NCBI RefSeq assembly: GCF_039523615.1
Contig: NZ_BAAAFQ010000001.1
Location: 1-64,000 of the forward strand
From: Psychrosphaera haliotis
GTDB lineage: Bacteria > Pseudomonadota > Gammaproteobacteria > Enterobacterales > Alteromonadaceae
Direction of reading: 5' to 3'
DNA length: 64,000 bases
Under the pieces are notes generated by a model. That model did not search any database and was not told the origin of the DNA. It worked only from the letters and a program-made list of their open reading frames with translations. Every line of letters begins with the position of its first letter. Positions within the stretch are counted from its first letter, which is position 1. Both the position numbers and the translations under genes were made by a program. Of the stretch, positions 55,184 to 64,000 are shown one piece after another.

Positions 55184-56197
55184 TTATTTGGCACTCATGA
55201 AGTGAACGGCGGTATCTAACATTCTGTTTGAAAAACCCCACTCATTATCATACCAACTCATCACTTTAATAAGGCGGCCGGTTACGCGAGTTTCAGTAGC
55301 ATCAAAATTAGAAGAATAAGGGATATGGTTAAAGTCGATAGATACTAAAGGTTCCTCATTAACGCTTAATACTTCTGCTAATGGGCCGCCTTTTGCTACA
55401 GCATCTTTGATAGCTTTATTTATCTCTTCGACACTTGTGTCACGTTTAGCTATAAAAGTAAGGTCAACTAACGATACGTTGATAGTTGGAACACGCACCG
55501 CTAGACCATCTACCTTACCAGCTAATTCAGGCACTACCAAGCCAACAGCAGCGGCTGCACCCGTTTTAGTTGGGATCATAGACATTGCTGCAGCACGAGC
55601 TCTGCGTAAGTCCGTGTGGTAAACGTCGCTTAAACGTTGGTCATTTGTATAGGCATGAATGGTATTCATTAAACCGGATTCTATACCAACAGTATCGTTT
55701 AATACTTTAGCCATAGGTGCTAAACAGTTAGTTGTGCAAGACGCGTTTGAAATAACCGTCATATCAGATGTTAATACATCTTCATTCACACCATATACAA
55801 CGGTTGCATCTACATTTTTACCAGGCGCTGAAATAATTACTTTTTTAGCGCCAGCGTCAACGTGCGCATTTGCTTGTTCTTTAGATGCAAATAAACCAGT
55901 GCACTCAAACACAACATCTACATTAATTGCTTTCCAAGGTAGTTCAGCTGGGTTACGAATACTCGTTACTGCTATCTCATCACCATTAACGGTAATGCTT
56001 GTATCGGTATTTTCGACTTTTGCACCAAAACGGCCGTGTGCCGTATCGTATTTTAAAAGGTGGGCATTAATACTGGCATCACCCAAATCATTAATGGCAA
56101 CAATTTTCAAATCATATGCTTTTTCTGATTCATACAAAGCTCTAAGAATATTACGGCCGATGCGACCAAAACCATTAATTGCTACACGAATTGTCAT
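55184..56197 (-). CDS. gapA: Glyceraldehyde-3-phosphate dehydrogenase, type I
   Basis: The enzyme converts glyceraldehyde-3-phosphate to 1,3-bisphosphoglycerate with NAD. The 337-residue protein has the Rossmann start INGFGRIGRNILRALYES, the catalytic Cys154 in SNASCTTNC, the His in TIHAYTNDQ, and YDNEWGFSNRM. AINDLGD (35-41) with Asp after Asn points to NAD. It looks like the proteobacterial GAPDH clade rather than the E. coli GapA clade and shares some features with Epd (HLLKYDTAHGRF), so an erythrose-4-phosphate role is a less likely alternative. A HexR-type site lies 38 bases upstream. Confidence 0.9.
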   Translation of the reverse strand: MTIRVAINGFGRIGRNILRALYESEKAYDLKIVAINDLGDASINAHLLKYDTAHGRFGAKVENTDTSITVNGDEIAVTSIRNPAELPWKAINVDVVFECTGLFASKEQANAHVDAGAKKVIISAPGKNVDATVVYGVNEDVLTSDMTVISNASCTTNCLAPMAKVLNDTVGIESGLMNTIHAYTNDQRLSDVYHTDLRRARAAAMSMIPTKTGAAAAVGLVVPELAGKVDGLAVRVPTINVSLVDLTFIAKRDTSVEEINKAIKDAVAKGGPLAEVLSVNEEPLVSIDFNHIPYSSNFDATETRVTGRLIKVMSWYDNEWGFSNRMLDTAVHFMSAK

Positions 56198-56234
56198 AAT
56201 TTTACCTGATTGGAATGAATTGTAATTTCAGAAG

Positions 56235-56249
56235 TGTAATAAAATTACA
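56235..56249. promoter_or_regulatory. HexR-type operator before gapA
   Basis: TGTAATAAAATTACA is a perfect HexR-like palindrome, 38 bases upstream of the gapA start and in the gapA-malQ divergent region. Confidence 0.8.
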
Positions 56250-56313
56250 TAAAAACGTGCCAAATGTAAAGCTCCCAGAGCTAGTATTTATAGGCTTCTG
56301 GCATTAAAATGCG

Positions 56314-56325
56314 CGTTTGCAAACG
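56314..56325. promoter_or_regulatory. Palindrome CGTTTGCAAACG before malQ
   Basis: This is a perfect 12-base palindrome about 100 bases upstream of malQ. Its form recalls operators of LacI-family sugar regulators, but no such gene is in the window and I cannot name the protein. Confidence 0.45.
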
Positions 56326-56424
56326 TATGTAGTAGTCAAAGAGAGTTAAACGACATTATAGTAAGCGCCCGTAATTCTGATTACTTATCGAATCATAGCC
56401 CTTTTTTCCAAGCAAGGAATTATC

Positions 56425-58626
56425 ATGAACCAATCTCTAATCGAACAACTGGCAGAAGCCCGTGGTATCGAATCCAAGTATATTGATGCTTGGGGAAATC
56501 AAGCGACAATAGAGCCGTCGTCAAAAGCAAAGATCCTTGCGGCTATGGGATATTCAGTTGAAGACGAAGCTAAAATGCTGAACCAAATTGAAGAAGAATC
56601 AAAGCAGCAATGGTTAACAGTACTAGAGCCAGCAACGGTTGTTAGAACAAACACTCCGTCTACTTTCTTTTTAAAGTTACCAATTGACTTTGTTAACGAT
56701 GAACTAACGCTAAACATTTACCAGAAAAATAAACAAGTTAAGCAAATAAGTATTACACCCGTTGATCACCAACTAGTGGCAACGGTTGAACTTGAAGAGT
56801 TTGAAATTCAGCAGTACGCGATTGAAATTAACTTCGAATTACCAATGGGTTACTACGAACTTGCATTATTGGAAGGTGGTAATGATGAGCCTTTAGGAAG
56901 CGGGCGCTTAATTGTTGCTCCTCAAAAGTGCTTTAAACAACCTGAAATTGAACAAGGTAAAAAACTTTGGGGCCCAAGCGTTCAGCTTTACTGTGTGAAA
57001 AGCAAGAACAACTGGGGCATAGGCGATTTCTCTGATTTAGCATATTTAATAGAGAAAGTTGCAGAGCGCGGTGCTGACTTTGTTGGCTTAAACCCAATCC
57101 ATGCGTTATATCCAAATAACGGCAATGCATGTAGTCCGTATAGTCCTTCGTCGCGTCGCTGGTTGAACGTAATTTACATTGATGTTCAAAAGGTAATTGG
57201 CTTTACTGAAGATAAGGCAACGCAAGCCATCGTTCAGGATTCGAAGTTTGTTGAACAACTTGCAAAAGCAAGAGCGTCAGAACAGGTTGATTACGACTCA
57301 GTGATGGACTTAAAAGTTCGTGCATTAAAGCCTCTTTATGATTACTTCTTAAAACATCATATCGAGTCTAATACCAGTGAAGCAAAGGCATTTGAAGCAT
57401 TTAAGAATGAAGGCGGCGAAAGTTTAGCTCAACTAGCTACCTTTGATGCAATTCAAGATAATTTTAGATCAGAAGGTCGTTATATCGGCGACAACTGGGG
57501 ATGGCCAGTGTGGCCAGACGAATACAAAGATTATGGCTCAAGTGCTGTAAAAGCGTTTGCTAAACAACACGCAAAATTAGTCGATTTTTATGCTTACATT
57601 CAGTTTGTTGCGTTAAAGCAACTTGAACAAGCAAATGCTGTTAGTGCCAAAAAAGGTATGGCCATGGGTACATACCGTGATCTTGCGGTAGGTGTAAGTG
57701 AAGGCAGTACAGAGATTTGGGCTAACAAAGACTTATACTGCACCGATGCCTCTGTTGGTGCTCCACCCGACGTACTAGGACCTTTAGGTCAAAACTGGGG
57801 CCTGCCTCCAATGGATCCAGTAAAATTATACGAGCAGGGTTACCAACCAATTATAGATTTGTTCCGCTCTAATATGCATGCTTGTGGTGCTTTGCGTATT
57901 GACCACGTAATGGCTTTATTGAGATTGTGGTGGGTACCAAAAGGCGAATCAGCAAAAGCGGGCACCTACGTTTATTATCCAGTTGACGATTTATTAGCTA
58001 TTTTAGCACTTGAAAGCCACTTGAATGAGTGTTCAATCATAGGCGAAGACTTAGGTACTGTTCCTGATGATATTGGCGGTAAATTACAAGCTAATGGTAT
58101 TCATTCATATAAAGTATTTTTCTTTGAGCAAGCCGAAGACGGTGGCTTTTATTCACCAGAGCATTATGTAGAACAATCTATGGCGACATTGACGACTCAT
58201 GATATGCCAACACTTATTGGGTATTGGCATTGTAAAGATCTTGAGTTAGGGCAGGAAATTGGTTTGTATACTGGTGACGAGTTAATGAAGTCACTTTATG
58301 CAGATAGAGTAAAAGCGAAACAATCGATTTTAGATAGTCTACATGGCCATAATAGTATCCCAAGCGATATTGGCAGGGATGCAAACTACGTTGGCATGAC
58401 TCAAGAACTTAACTACGGTATGCAAATTCACATGGCTAAAGGATCTTCTGCGTTGTTAAGTTTACAGCTAGAAGACTGGTTGCAGATGGATATGCCAGTG
58501 AATATTCCCGGAACAAGTGAAGAGTATCCAAATTGGCGCCGTAAACTGAGCGTTGATCTAGAAGATATTTTTAATAAACCAGAAGTTAACCAGTTAACAC
58601 AGGCATTAACAAAAGCCAGACAATAA
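56425..58626 (+). CDS. malQ: 4-alpha-glucanotransferase (amylomaltase)
   Basis: MalQ moves glucan chains between maltodextrins and releases glucose. The 733-residue protein is a family 77 glycoside hydrolase. The catalytic nucleophile lies in LRIDHVMALLRLWWVP, the acid/base in IIGEDLGTVPDD, and the third carboxylate in MATLTTHDMPTLIGYW. The N-terminal region (1-150) is the MalQ-type extra domain. AAGGA lies before the ATG. It leads the malQ-glgB-glgX group and is divergent from gapA. Confidence 0.95.
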   Translation: MNQSLIEQLAEARGIESKYIDAWGNQATIEPSSKAKILAAMGYSVEDEAKMLNQIEEESKQQWLTVLEPATVVRTNTPSTFFLKLPIDFVNDELTLNIYQKNKQVKQISITPVDHQLVATVELEEFEIQQYAIEINFELPMGYYELALLEGGNDEPLGSGRLIVAPQKCFKQPEIEQGKKLWGPSVQLYCVKSKNNWGIGDFSDLAYLIEKVAERGADFVGLNPIHALYPNNGNACSPYSPSSRRWLNVIYIDVQKVIGFTEDKATQAIVQDSKFVEQLAKARASEQVDYDSVMDLKVRALKPLYDYFLKHHIESNTSEAKAFEAFKNEGGESLAQLATFDAIQDNFRSEGRYIGDNWGWPVWPDEYKDYGSSAVKAFAKQHAKLVDFYAYIQFVALKQLEQANAVSAKKGMAMGTYRDLAVGVSEGSTEIWANKDLYCTDASVGAPPDVLGPLGQNWGLPPMDPVKLYEQGYQPIIDLFRSNMHACGALRIDHVMALLRLWWVPKGESAKAGTYVYYPVDDLLAILALESHLNECSIIGEDLGTVPDDIGGKLQANGIHSYKVFFFEQAEDGGFYSPEHYVEQSMATLTTHDMPTLIGYWHCKDLELGQEIGLYTGDELMKSLYADRVKAKQSILDSLHGHNSIPSDIGRDANYVGMTQELNYGMQIHMAKGSSALLSLQLEDWLQMDMPVNIPGTSEEYPNWRRKLSVDLEDIFNKPEVNQLTQALTKARQ

Positions 58627-58702
58627 GTCCAAATTAAACAGCACCTTGAGGTGCTGTTTTTTGTTGCTAAGCTTAATGTAATCCAATCGCAGGACAATAA
58701 CC

Positions 58703-60919
58703 TTGACTACTACACCTACTAATTTTGCTTCTATCGTAAATCGCTTAAACTCGGCAAATGTGACATTTCCATTTGAACATTTGGGGCTTTTTAAAAAAGA
58801 TCTACAACCTGGTTACGTTATTAGAGCGTGGTTTCCAGGAGCAAGTGCTGTTCAGCTATTAGAAGCAAAGCGAAATCGTGTATTAGCATCCTTTGAAATG
58901 GTGAGTGACCTAGGTTTTTTCATATGTGACCTGCCAAAAAGAAAAAAAGCTTTTCAATACCGGTTAAAAGTAACTATCAATGACGTTGAGTCACTAGCGT
59001 TAGACCCATACCAATTTAAAGAAGAAGCGTTTCACGCCGTTCATTTTGTTGATCAACAAGCCTCAAATGTATACAAACAATTAGGTGCTCAAGTACTAAC
59101 GTTAACTAATGGCATTAAAGCAACTCGGTTTGCTGTTTATGCGCCGAATGCCTCAAGTTGCAGTTTGATTGGTGATTTTAATAATTGGGATGGACGCAGC
59201 CTACCAATGGAGAAAACCGCCTGTGGTCACTTTGTATTGGTGGTTCCTGACGCTAGTGTTGGTAGTCGTTATAAATATGAAATTAAGGATAGCCAAGGTC
59301 AATTGCTACCGCACAAAGCGGATCCGGTTGGTTTCTACCACGAGCAATATCCGTCATTCGCCAGTATTGTTTATGATAATAACCACTTTGATTGGACAGA
59401 TAACGAGTGGGTTACAAAAGATAAGTCAGATCATTACCAGTCAGCTATGTCTATTTATGAAGTTCACTTAGGCTCCTGGCGAACAAAACTTGATGATCAG
59501 GGCACTGAAACACCATTAAATTACGACGAGTTGATTCGAGACTTAATTCCTTATGTGAAAGAGTTAGGGTATACGCATGTTGAAGTGCTACCTATATCTG
59601 AACATCCATTTACGGGTTCCTGGGGTTATCAACCAACAGGAATGTTTGCAGCAACTTCTCGCTTTGGCGATCCTGATGGTTTTAAATCGTTTGTTAATGA
59701 ATGCCACAAGGCTGATATTGGTGTGATAGTTGATTGGGTTCCCGCTCATTTCCCTGAGGACGCACATGGTTTAGCTCAGTTTGATGGTACACATTTATAC
59801 GACTACAGTGATCCTAAAAAAGGTTGGCACCCAGACTGGAATTCTTGCATTTATGATTATGGCCGAGATTCTGTTCGTCAGTTCTTAGTGGCGAGCGCTT
59901 TATACTGGTGTGAACATTTCCACATTGACGGTTTAAGAGTAGATGCAGTTGCGTCGATGTTATACCTCGATTATTCACGTGATGAAGGGGAATGGATCCC
60001 TAATGTTGACGGCGGAAATCATAATTATGAGGCTATTAGTTTATTAAAATGGGTAAATGAGGAAGTTAAAACTCATTTTCCTAATACCATGACCATTGCT
60101 GAGGAATCCACTTCGTTTGCTAAGGTTTCGCACCCAGTACACGAGGGCGGGTTAGGGTTTGACTATAAATGGAATATGGGCTGGATGCATGACAGTTTAG
60201 TTTATATCAACAAAGATCCTATGTATCGTCGGTACCACCATAAAGACATTACGTTTTCAATGGTATACAACAATACTGAACACTTTGTACTGCCAATTTC
60301 TCACGATGAGGTTGTACATGGCAAAGGCTCAATGATCAGAAAAATGCCAGGCGACGAATGGCAACAAGCTGCCAATTTAAGAGTCTTTAATGGCTTTATG
60401 TTTGCACATCCCGGTAAAAAGCTAAACTTTATGGGCAATGAATTTGGTCAGTATGAAGAATGGAATCACAATACACAATTAACGTGGAGCGCTCTAAACC
60501 ACAGAAAAAATGAAGGTTTACAAACGTTAATAAAAGATCTTAATCGACTTTATAAAACGTACCCAGCGTTGCATGAACTAGACTATCAGGAACAAGGTTT
60601 TGAGTGGTTAGATAGCCACGATGAAGAACGAAGTATTGTTTCGTTTGCAAGACGCGACAGTCAAGGTAACGAAGTTATCGTTATTTGTAATTTTACGCCT
60701 ATACCACGCGACGATTATAAAGTGGGTGTAAAGCATGACGGTGAATATGAACTGTTATTAAATACCGATAGTGAGTTTTACTGGGGCAGTAATTACAACG
60801 CTGGCTTTAATTTTAAGGCAGATAAACAGCCATGGCAGAATCAACCTTGTAGCTTAGTTTTAAACTTACCGCCATTAAGTGCGCTGTATCTAATTAATAA
60901 AACTGCGACATTAAAATGA
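58703..60919 (+). CDS. glgB: 1,4-alpha-glucan branching enzyme
   Basis: GlgB makes the alpha-1,6 branches of glycogen. The 738-residue protein has an N-terminal carbohydrate-binding part, a second immunoglobulin-like domain (RFAVYAPNASSCSLIGDFNNWDG, about 140-162), and a family 13 catalytic domain with GLRVDAVASMLYLDY (nucleophile Asp), TIAEESTSF (acid/base Glu) and LPISHDEVVHGKGSM. The start is TTG with AGGA about 9 bases upstream. Its stop overlaps glgX by ATGA. A small hairpin (58634-58660) separates it from malQ. Confidence 0.95.
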   Translation: MTTTPTNFASIVNRLNSANVTFPFEHLGLFKKDLQPGYVIRAWFPGASAVQLLEAKRNRVLASFEMVSDLGFFICDLPKRKKAFQYRLKVTINDVESLALDPYQFKEEAFHAVHFVDQQASNVYKQLGAQVLTLTNGIKATRFAVYAPNASSCSLIGDFNNWDGRSLPMEKTACGHFVLVVPDASVGSRYKYEIKDSQGQLLPHKADPVGFYHEQYPSFASIVYDNNHFDWTDNEWVTKDKSDHYQSAMSIYEVHLGSWRTKLDDQGTETPLNYDELIRDLIPYVKELGYTHVEVLPISEHPFTGSWGYQPTGMFAATSRFGDPDGFKSFVNECHKADIGVIVDWVPAHFPEDAHGLAQFDGTHLYDYSDPKKGWHPDWNSCIYDYGRDSVRQFLVASALYWCEHFHIDGLRVDAVASMLYLDYSRDEGEWIPNVDGGNHNYEAISLLKWVNEEVKTHFPNTMTIAEESTSFAKVSHPVHEGGLGFDYKWNMGWMHDSLVYINKDPMYRRYHHKDITFSMVYNNTEHFVLPISHDEVVHGKGSMIRKMPGDEWQQAANLRVFNGFMFAHPGKKLNFMGNEFGQYEEWNHNTQLTWSALNHRKNEGLQTLIKDLNRLYKTYPALHELDYQEQGFEWLDSHDEERSIVSFARRDSQGNEVIVICNFTPIPRDDYKVGVKHDGEYELLLNTDSEFYWGSNYNAGFNFKADKQPWQNQPCSLVLNLPPLSALYLINKTATLK

Positions 60920-62982
60920 CCATTATTAAAGCCGAAGTATGTGGTACAGGCTCTCCAAATCCATTGGGTGTTACTTCAAATAATGAAAATTATAACGTAG
61001 CCGTATATGCACCGGATGCGAGCAAGGTTTTTATTCACTTTTTTACACCAGATACTGAAGAGTTTATTTGTAAAATTGAATTGAAAAACCGTACAGGTAA
61101 AGTCTTTCACAGCCTCATTAGTCATGTTTCTGAAAATTATGTTTATGCGCTTCAGGCCATTCAGAAAGATAAAAGAAAAGGGCACTGCGTTGACGAACGA
61201 CTCTTCATTGATCCCTATGCTAAGTCTCTTAATAAATCGTTGGTTTGGAATGAAACACAATACCAACAACAAAGCGCATTTATGCTACCTAAAGCAAAAC
61301 TATGCAAACAAGAGTTTGACTGGCAAGGCGTAACAAAACCTAATATAGCAAGACACGAAAGCGTTATTTACGAGCTTCACGTTAAAGGCTTTAGCGAACA
61401 AAACCCTAATGTAACTGAAGCGGTTCGTGGCAAATATCTAGGACTTGCGGAGCCTGGCAGCATTGACCATTTAAAAGGTTTAGGAATTACCGCTGTTCAA
61501 ATCTTACCAATATTTAGCTTTATGTCTGAACCGAGATTAGAGCAAATAGGTCTAACAAACTATTGGGGTTATAACCCCATCAATTTTTTTGCACCAGATC
61601 AACGTTATGCCAATAACGATGCGGTAACCGAAGTGAAAACTATGGTTAGAGAGCTGCACCGTAATGGCATAGAAGTCATATTAGATGTGGTTTATAACCA
61701 CACTGCGGAGTCAGGAGCGCAAGGGCCATCACTAAGCTTTAAAGGTTTAGTGGAAGGAGAGTTTTACTTACGGACAGATGATGACTACAGCTTTGATTAT
61801 GCGAATTACTCTGGTTGTGGAAACACCGTAAATGCGGATAGCAATTTTGGTATAAAAATCATCATGGACTCAATGCGATACTGGTTAACAGAAATGCAAG
61901 TTGATGGTTTTAGGTTTGACTTGGCGGCAACGTTGGGACGCAATGGTGATCGCTTTAATCGCAAAGCTGCATTATTTAGAGCTATGTCTCAAGACCCTAT
62001 TATTAGCCAAGCCAAGCTTATTGCTGAGCCTTGGGATATAGGTCCAGAAGGTTACCAGTTGGGTAATTTCCCTTCAGAATGGCTTGAGTGTAATGACAGA
62101 TTTAGAGATACCGTTCGTCGCTTTTGGCGAGGAGAATTAGGACTAGTACCCGAACTCGCCAGTCGGATTTTAGGCTCCAGAGATATTTTTAAAAAAGGGC
62201 GCAGGAGTCACACCTCAAGCGTCAACTATGTTGCCTACCATGATGGTTATACTTTAAACGATCTTGTTAGTTATGAACAAAAGCATAATGAGGCGAACCT
62301 CGAAAATAACCGAGACGGACATGGCAGTAATTTCTCAAAGAATTACGGAGTAGAGGGCGAAACAACAAAATCTGAGGTGTTAGCGTTAAGGGCAAAACAA
62401 ATAAGGAATATGCTTTCTACGGTGCTTTTCTCTCAAGGTGTTCCGCATTTGTTAGCGGGTGATGAAATAGGGCGAACACAAAAAGGAAACAACAATGCTT
62501 ATTGTCAAGATAATGAGATTAGCTGGCTCAATTGGAATCTAGATAGGTCCAATACTGAACTTCTAGAGTTTACTAAATTGGTTATTAGTATTCGAAAGTC
62601 TTATCCACTGCTACAAAGGTGCTTTTTGGAAGATGATGACTATGAATATAGTGATTTTCACCACCATGTAAATTGGATAAAGCCCAGCGGCGAAAGCAAA
62701 CAAATAGACGATTGGCAAAATAATGAGAATCAATGTTTAGGTTTAGTAGTGGCTGATGACGATAATGGCTATCAACTGGTTTTAATTTTAAATGCGTCAG
62801 AGCAATCGGTAACGTACAAAATAGTAGATAATCAACCGTTATCCGCCGTTCGAATATTAGATACAAACTTGATTAGCCAACAACTTGGCAGCCAGATTGA
62901 TTGTCAATTTGATAGAAATCTAGATCACGAACAAGCGCCACAATCCTTGAGTTTATGGAAGCTTTTACCGTTACAACAATAA
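60916..62982 (+). CDS. glgX: Glycogen debranching enzyme GlgX
   Basis: GlgX hydrolyses alpha-1,6 branches left after phosphorylase action. The 688-residue protein has an N-terminal CBM48-type domain, then a family 13 isoamylase domain: VIYELHVKGFSEQNP, VILDVVYNHTAE, GFRFDLAATLGR (nucleophile), LIAEPWDIGPEGYQLG (acid/base) and YVAYHDGYTLNDLVSY. It starts inside the glgB stop codon (ATGA), so translation is coupled. glgC, glgA and glgP, often next in related genomes, do not follow. Confidence 0.95.
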   Translation: MTIIKAEVCGTGSPNPLGVTSNNENYNVAVYAPDASKVFIHFFTPDTEEFICKIELKNRTGKVFHSLISHVSENYVYALQAIQKDKRKGHCVDERLFIDPYAKSLNKSLVWNETQYQQQSAFMLPKAKLCKQEFDWQGVTKPNIARHESVIYELHVKGFSEQNPNVTEAVRGKYLGLAEPGSIDHLKGLGITAVQILPIFSFMSEPRLEQIGLTNYWGYNPINFFAPDQRYANNDAVTEVKTMVRELHRNGIEVILDVVYNHTAESGAQGPSLSFKGLVEGEFYLRTDDDYSFDYANYSGCGNTVNADSNFGIKIIMDSMRYWLTEMQVDGFRFDLAATLGRNGDRFNRKAALFRAMSQDPIISQAKLIAEPWDIGPEGYQLGNFPSEWLECNDRFRDTVRRFWRGELGLVPELASRILGSRDIFKKGRRSHTSSVNYVAYHDGYTLNDLVSYEQKHNEANLENNRDGHGSNFSKNYGVEGETTKSEVLALRAKQIRNMLSTVLFSQGVPHLLAGDEIGRTQKGNNNAYCQDNEISWLNWNLDRSNTELLEFTKLVISIRKSYPLLQRCFLEDDDYEYSDFHHHVNWIKPSGESKQIDDWQNNENQCLGLVVADDDNGYQLVLILNASEQSVTYKIVDNQPLSAVRILDTNLISQQLGSQIDCQFDRNLDHEQAPQSLSLWKLLPLQQ

Positions 62983-63104
62983 GTTATTACAAAAGAATGT
63001 CAGTTTGTTGCCATTTAATTATACCGGCTTATATAAAGTTAAGCGCTAGTTCTGTATAATCCGGCAAATTTTGAAAATAACGCTCACTCTAAAGAGAAGT
63101 TTAT

Positions 63105-64000
63105 ATGACAGATAAATCATCGTTATGTGATATTGGGTTTATTGGATTAGGTGTAATGGGCAAAAATTTAGCCTTAAACCTAGCCGATAATGGTTATAAG
63201 ATTGCCGCTTTTGACTTAGATACGGAAAAAGTAGAGGCCGCCATTAAACAAGATGAGCTGGAGCGCAAAGACCAGCCACAACGCATCTTCCCTTGTACTT
63301 CTTACACCGAACTTCTCTCAAAACTTTCCTCTCCTCATTTAGTAATAATTTCTGTTCCTGCTGGTGGTCCTGTTGATGACGTATGTCATAAGCTAATTGA
63401 CGCTGGCATTCAGGCTGATGACATTATTGTTGATACAGGTAATAGCCTTTGGACAGACACTGTAGAGCGTGAAAAGCGTTATGAAGGTAAGTTCCTATTC
63501 TTTACAACCGCTGTCTCTGGTGGCGAAGTCGGCGCTAGATTTGGTGCTTCTTTGATGCCAAGTGGTGATCGTTATGCTTGGACACGAATTGCGCCAATGT
63601 TCAAAGCTATTGCTGCTAAGGTAGATCCTGAAACAGGTAAGCCAATTGAACGTCATGAGCCTGGCAATCCTGTGTTAGAGGGTGAACCTTGTGCCACGTA
63701 CATTGGCGAAGCAGGTTCTGGGCATTATGTAAAAATGGTTCACAATGGTATTGAGTATGCCGACATGCAGTTAATTTGTGAAGCGTACAACATCATGCGA
63801 ACTGGTTTATCTATGACACCAGTTGAAATTGCTAAGGTATTTAGAGACTGGAATGAAGGCGAATTAAATAGTTACCTTATTGAAATTAGCGCTGAAGTTT
63901 TAGAGCAAGTAGATACCGAAACAAACCAGCCTCTTGTAGATATTATTCTTGATAAAGCGGGTCAAAAAGGCACAGGCCTTTGGACAGCAGTGAGCAGTCT
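63105..64000 (+). CDS. gnd: 6-phosphogluconate dehydrogenase, decarboxylating (3' end outside window)
   Basis: Gnd oxidises 6-phosphogluconate to ribulose-5-phosphate with NADP. The visible 298 residues include the Rossmann motif GFIGLGVMGKNLALNLADNG, the VDTGNSLWTDT strand, AVSGGEVGARFGASLMPSG, and the substrate motif GSGHYVKMVHNGIEYADMQ with Lys, His and Asn in place. Compared with E. coli there is an insertion of about 16 residues at 173-192 (VDPETGKPIERHEPGNPVLE) just before GEPCATYIG. The ATG has AAAGAGAAG upstream. The gene runs off the right edge. Confidence 0.95.
   Translation, partial: MTDKSSLCDIGFIGLGVMGKNLALNLADNGYKIAAFDLDTEKVEAAIKQDELERKDQPQRIFPCTSYTELLSKLSSPHLVIISVPAGGPVDDVCHKLIDAGIQADDIIVDTGNSLWTDTVEREKRYEGKFLFFTTAVSGGEVGARFGASLMPSGDRYAWTRIAPMFKAIAAKVDPETGKPIERHEPGNPVLEGEPCATYIGEAGSGHYVKMVHNGIEYADMQLICEAYNIMRTGLSMTPVEIAKVFRDWNEGELNSYLIEISAEVLEQVDTETNQPLVDIILDKAGQKGTGLWTAVSS

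Noticed and set aside
1..64000. tRNA genes, insertion sequences, prophage, defence or secretion systems
   Set aside because: All gaps were read for tRNA-like arms, terminal inverted repeats, recombinases and known defence domains; none was found. The window is ordinary core chromosome.

Overview
The window is a stretch of core chromosome from an AT-rich gammaproteobacterium. The gene content and order fit a marine member of the Alteromonadales (relatives of Pseudoalteromonas, Colwellia, Psychrosphaera or Shewanella). Supporting features are the blocks cspD/clpS-clpA/infA/bpt-aat/trxB, ald/lrp-ftsK-lolA-rarA-crcB-serS and leuS-lptE-holA-nadD, a HexR-controlled Entner-Doudoroff operon, a TonB-dependent receptor beside a nucleoside transporter, and a beta-barrel protein of the TIGR04219 type. 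The genus is an inference. I see no insertion sequence, prophage, integron, CRISPR array, toxin-antitoxin pair or tRNA gene.

Layout. Positions 1-340 hold the 3' end of an rRNA operon with two 5S genes in tandem, each followed by a hairpin terminator. From 0.45 to 9.1 kb come sbcB with a LysE-type exporter, a CBS-pair protein, hrpA, an outer-membrane protein, and a receiver/PilZ gene pair. From 9.1 to 15 kb lies a protein-quality and N-degron block: cspD, clpS-clpA, infA, bpt, aat and trxB. From 15 to 25 kb are a solute-binding-like protein, ald divergent from lrp, then ftsK-lolA-rarA-crcB-serS and a DUF3301 protein. From 25 to 36.8 kb are leuS-lptE-holA-nadD (minus strand), a Lon-like protease, a secreted protein of unknown function, and mltD, gloB and a yafS-type methyltransferase. 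From 36.8 to 45.5 kb are a thioesterase, etfBA, an acetyltransferase with a membrane protein of unknown function, cysB, nupC and a TonB-dependent receptor.

From 45.5 kb to the end is a central-carbon region: pykA, hexR, zwf-pgl-edd-glk-eda, yeaD/gapA, malQ, glgB-glgX, and gnd running off the right edge. Fifteen-base palindromes of the HexR type lie before pykA, twice between hexR and zwf, and before gapA, so one sugar-phosphate regulator probably governs this block. Glucose and glucan-derived hexose would enter through Glk, MalQ and GlgX. It would be oxidised by Zwf and Pgl, then either split by Edd and Eda or decarboxylated by Gnd, with GapA and PykA completing lower glycolysis.

Most convergent gene pairs share a bidirectional hairpin terminator. 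About ten genes start with GTG or TTG, and several starts given here were chosen from ribosome-binding sites and homologous N-termini rather than the longest reading frame. I did not find a clearly new biological system. The best leads are regulatory (HexR set, nupC/TonB-receptor palindromes, LiuR-like site before etfBA, leuS leader hairpins, malQ palindrome) and a few genes of unknown function.
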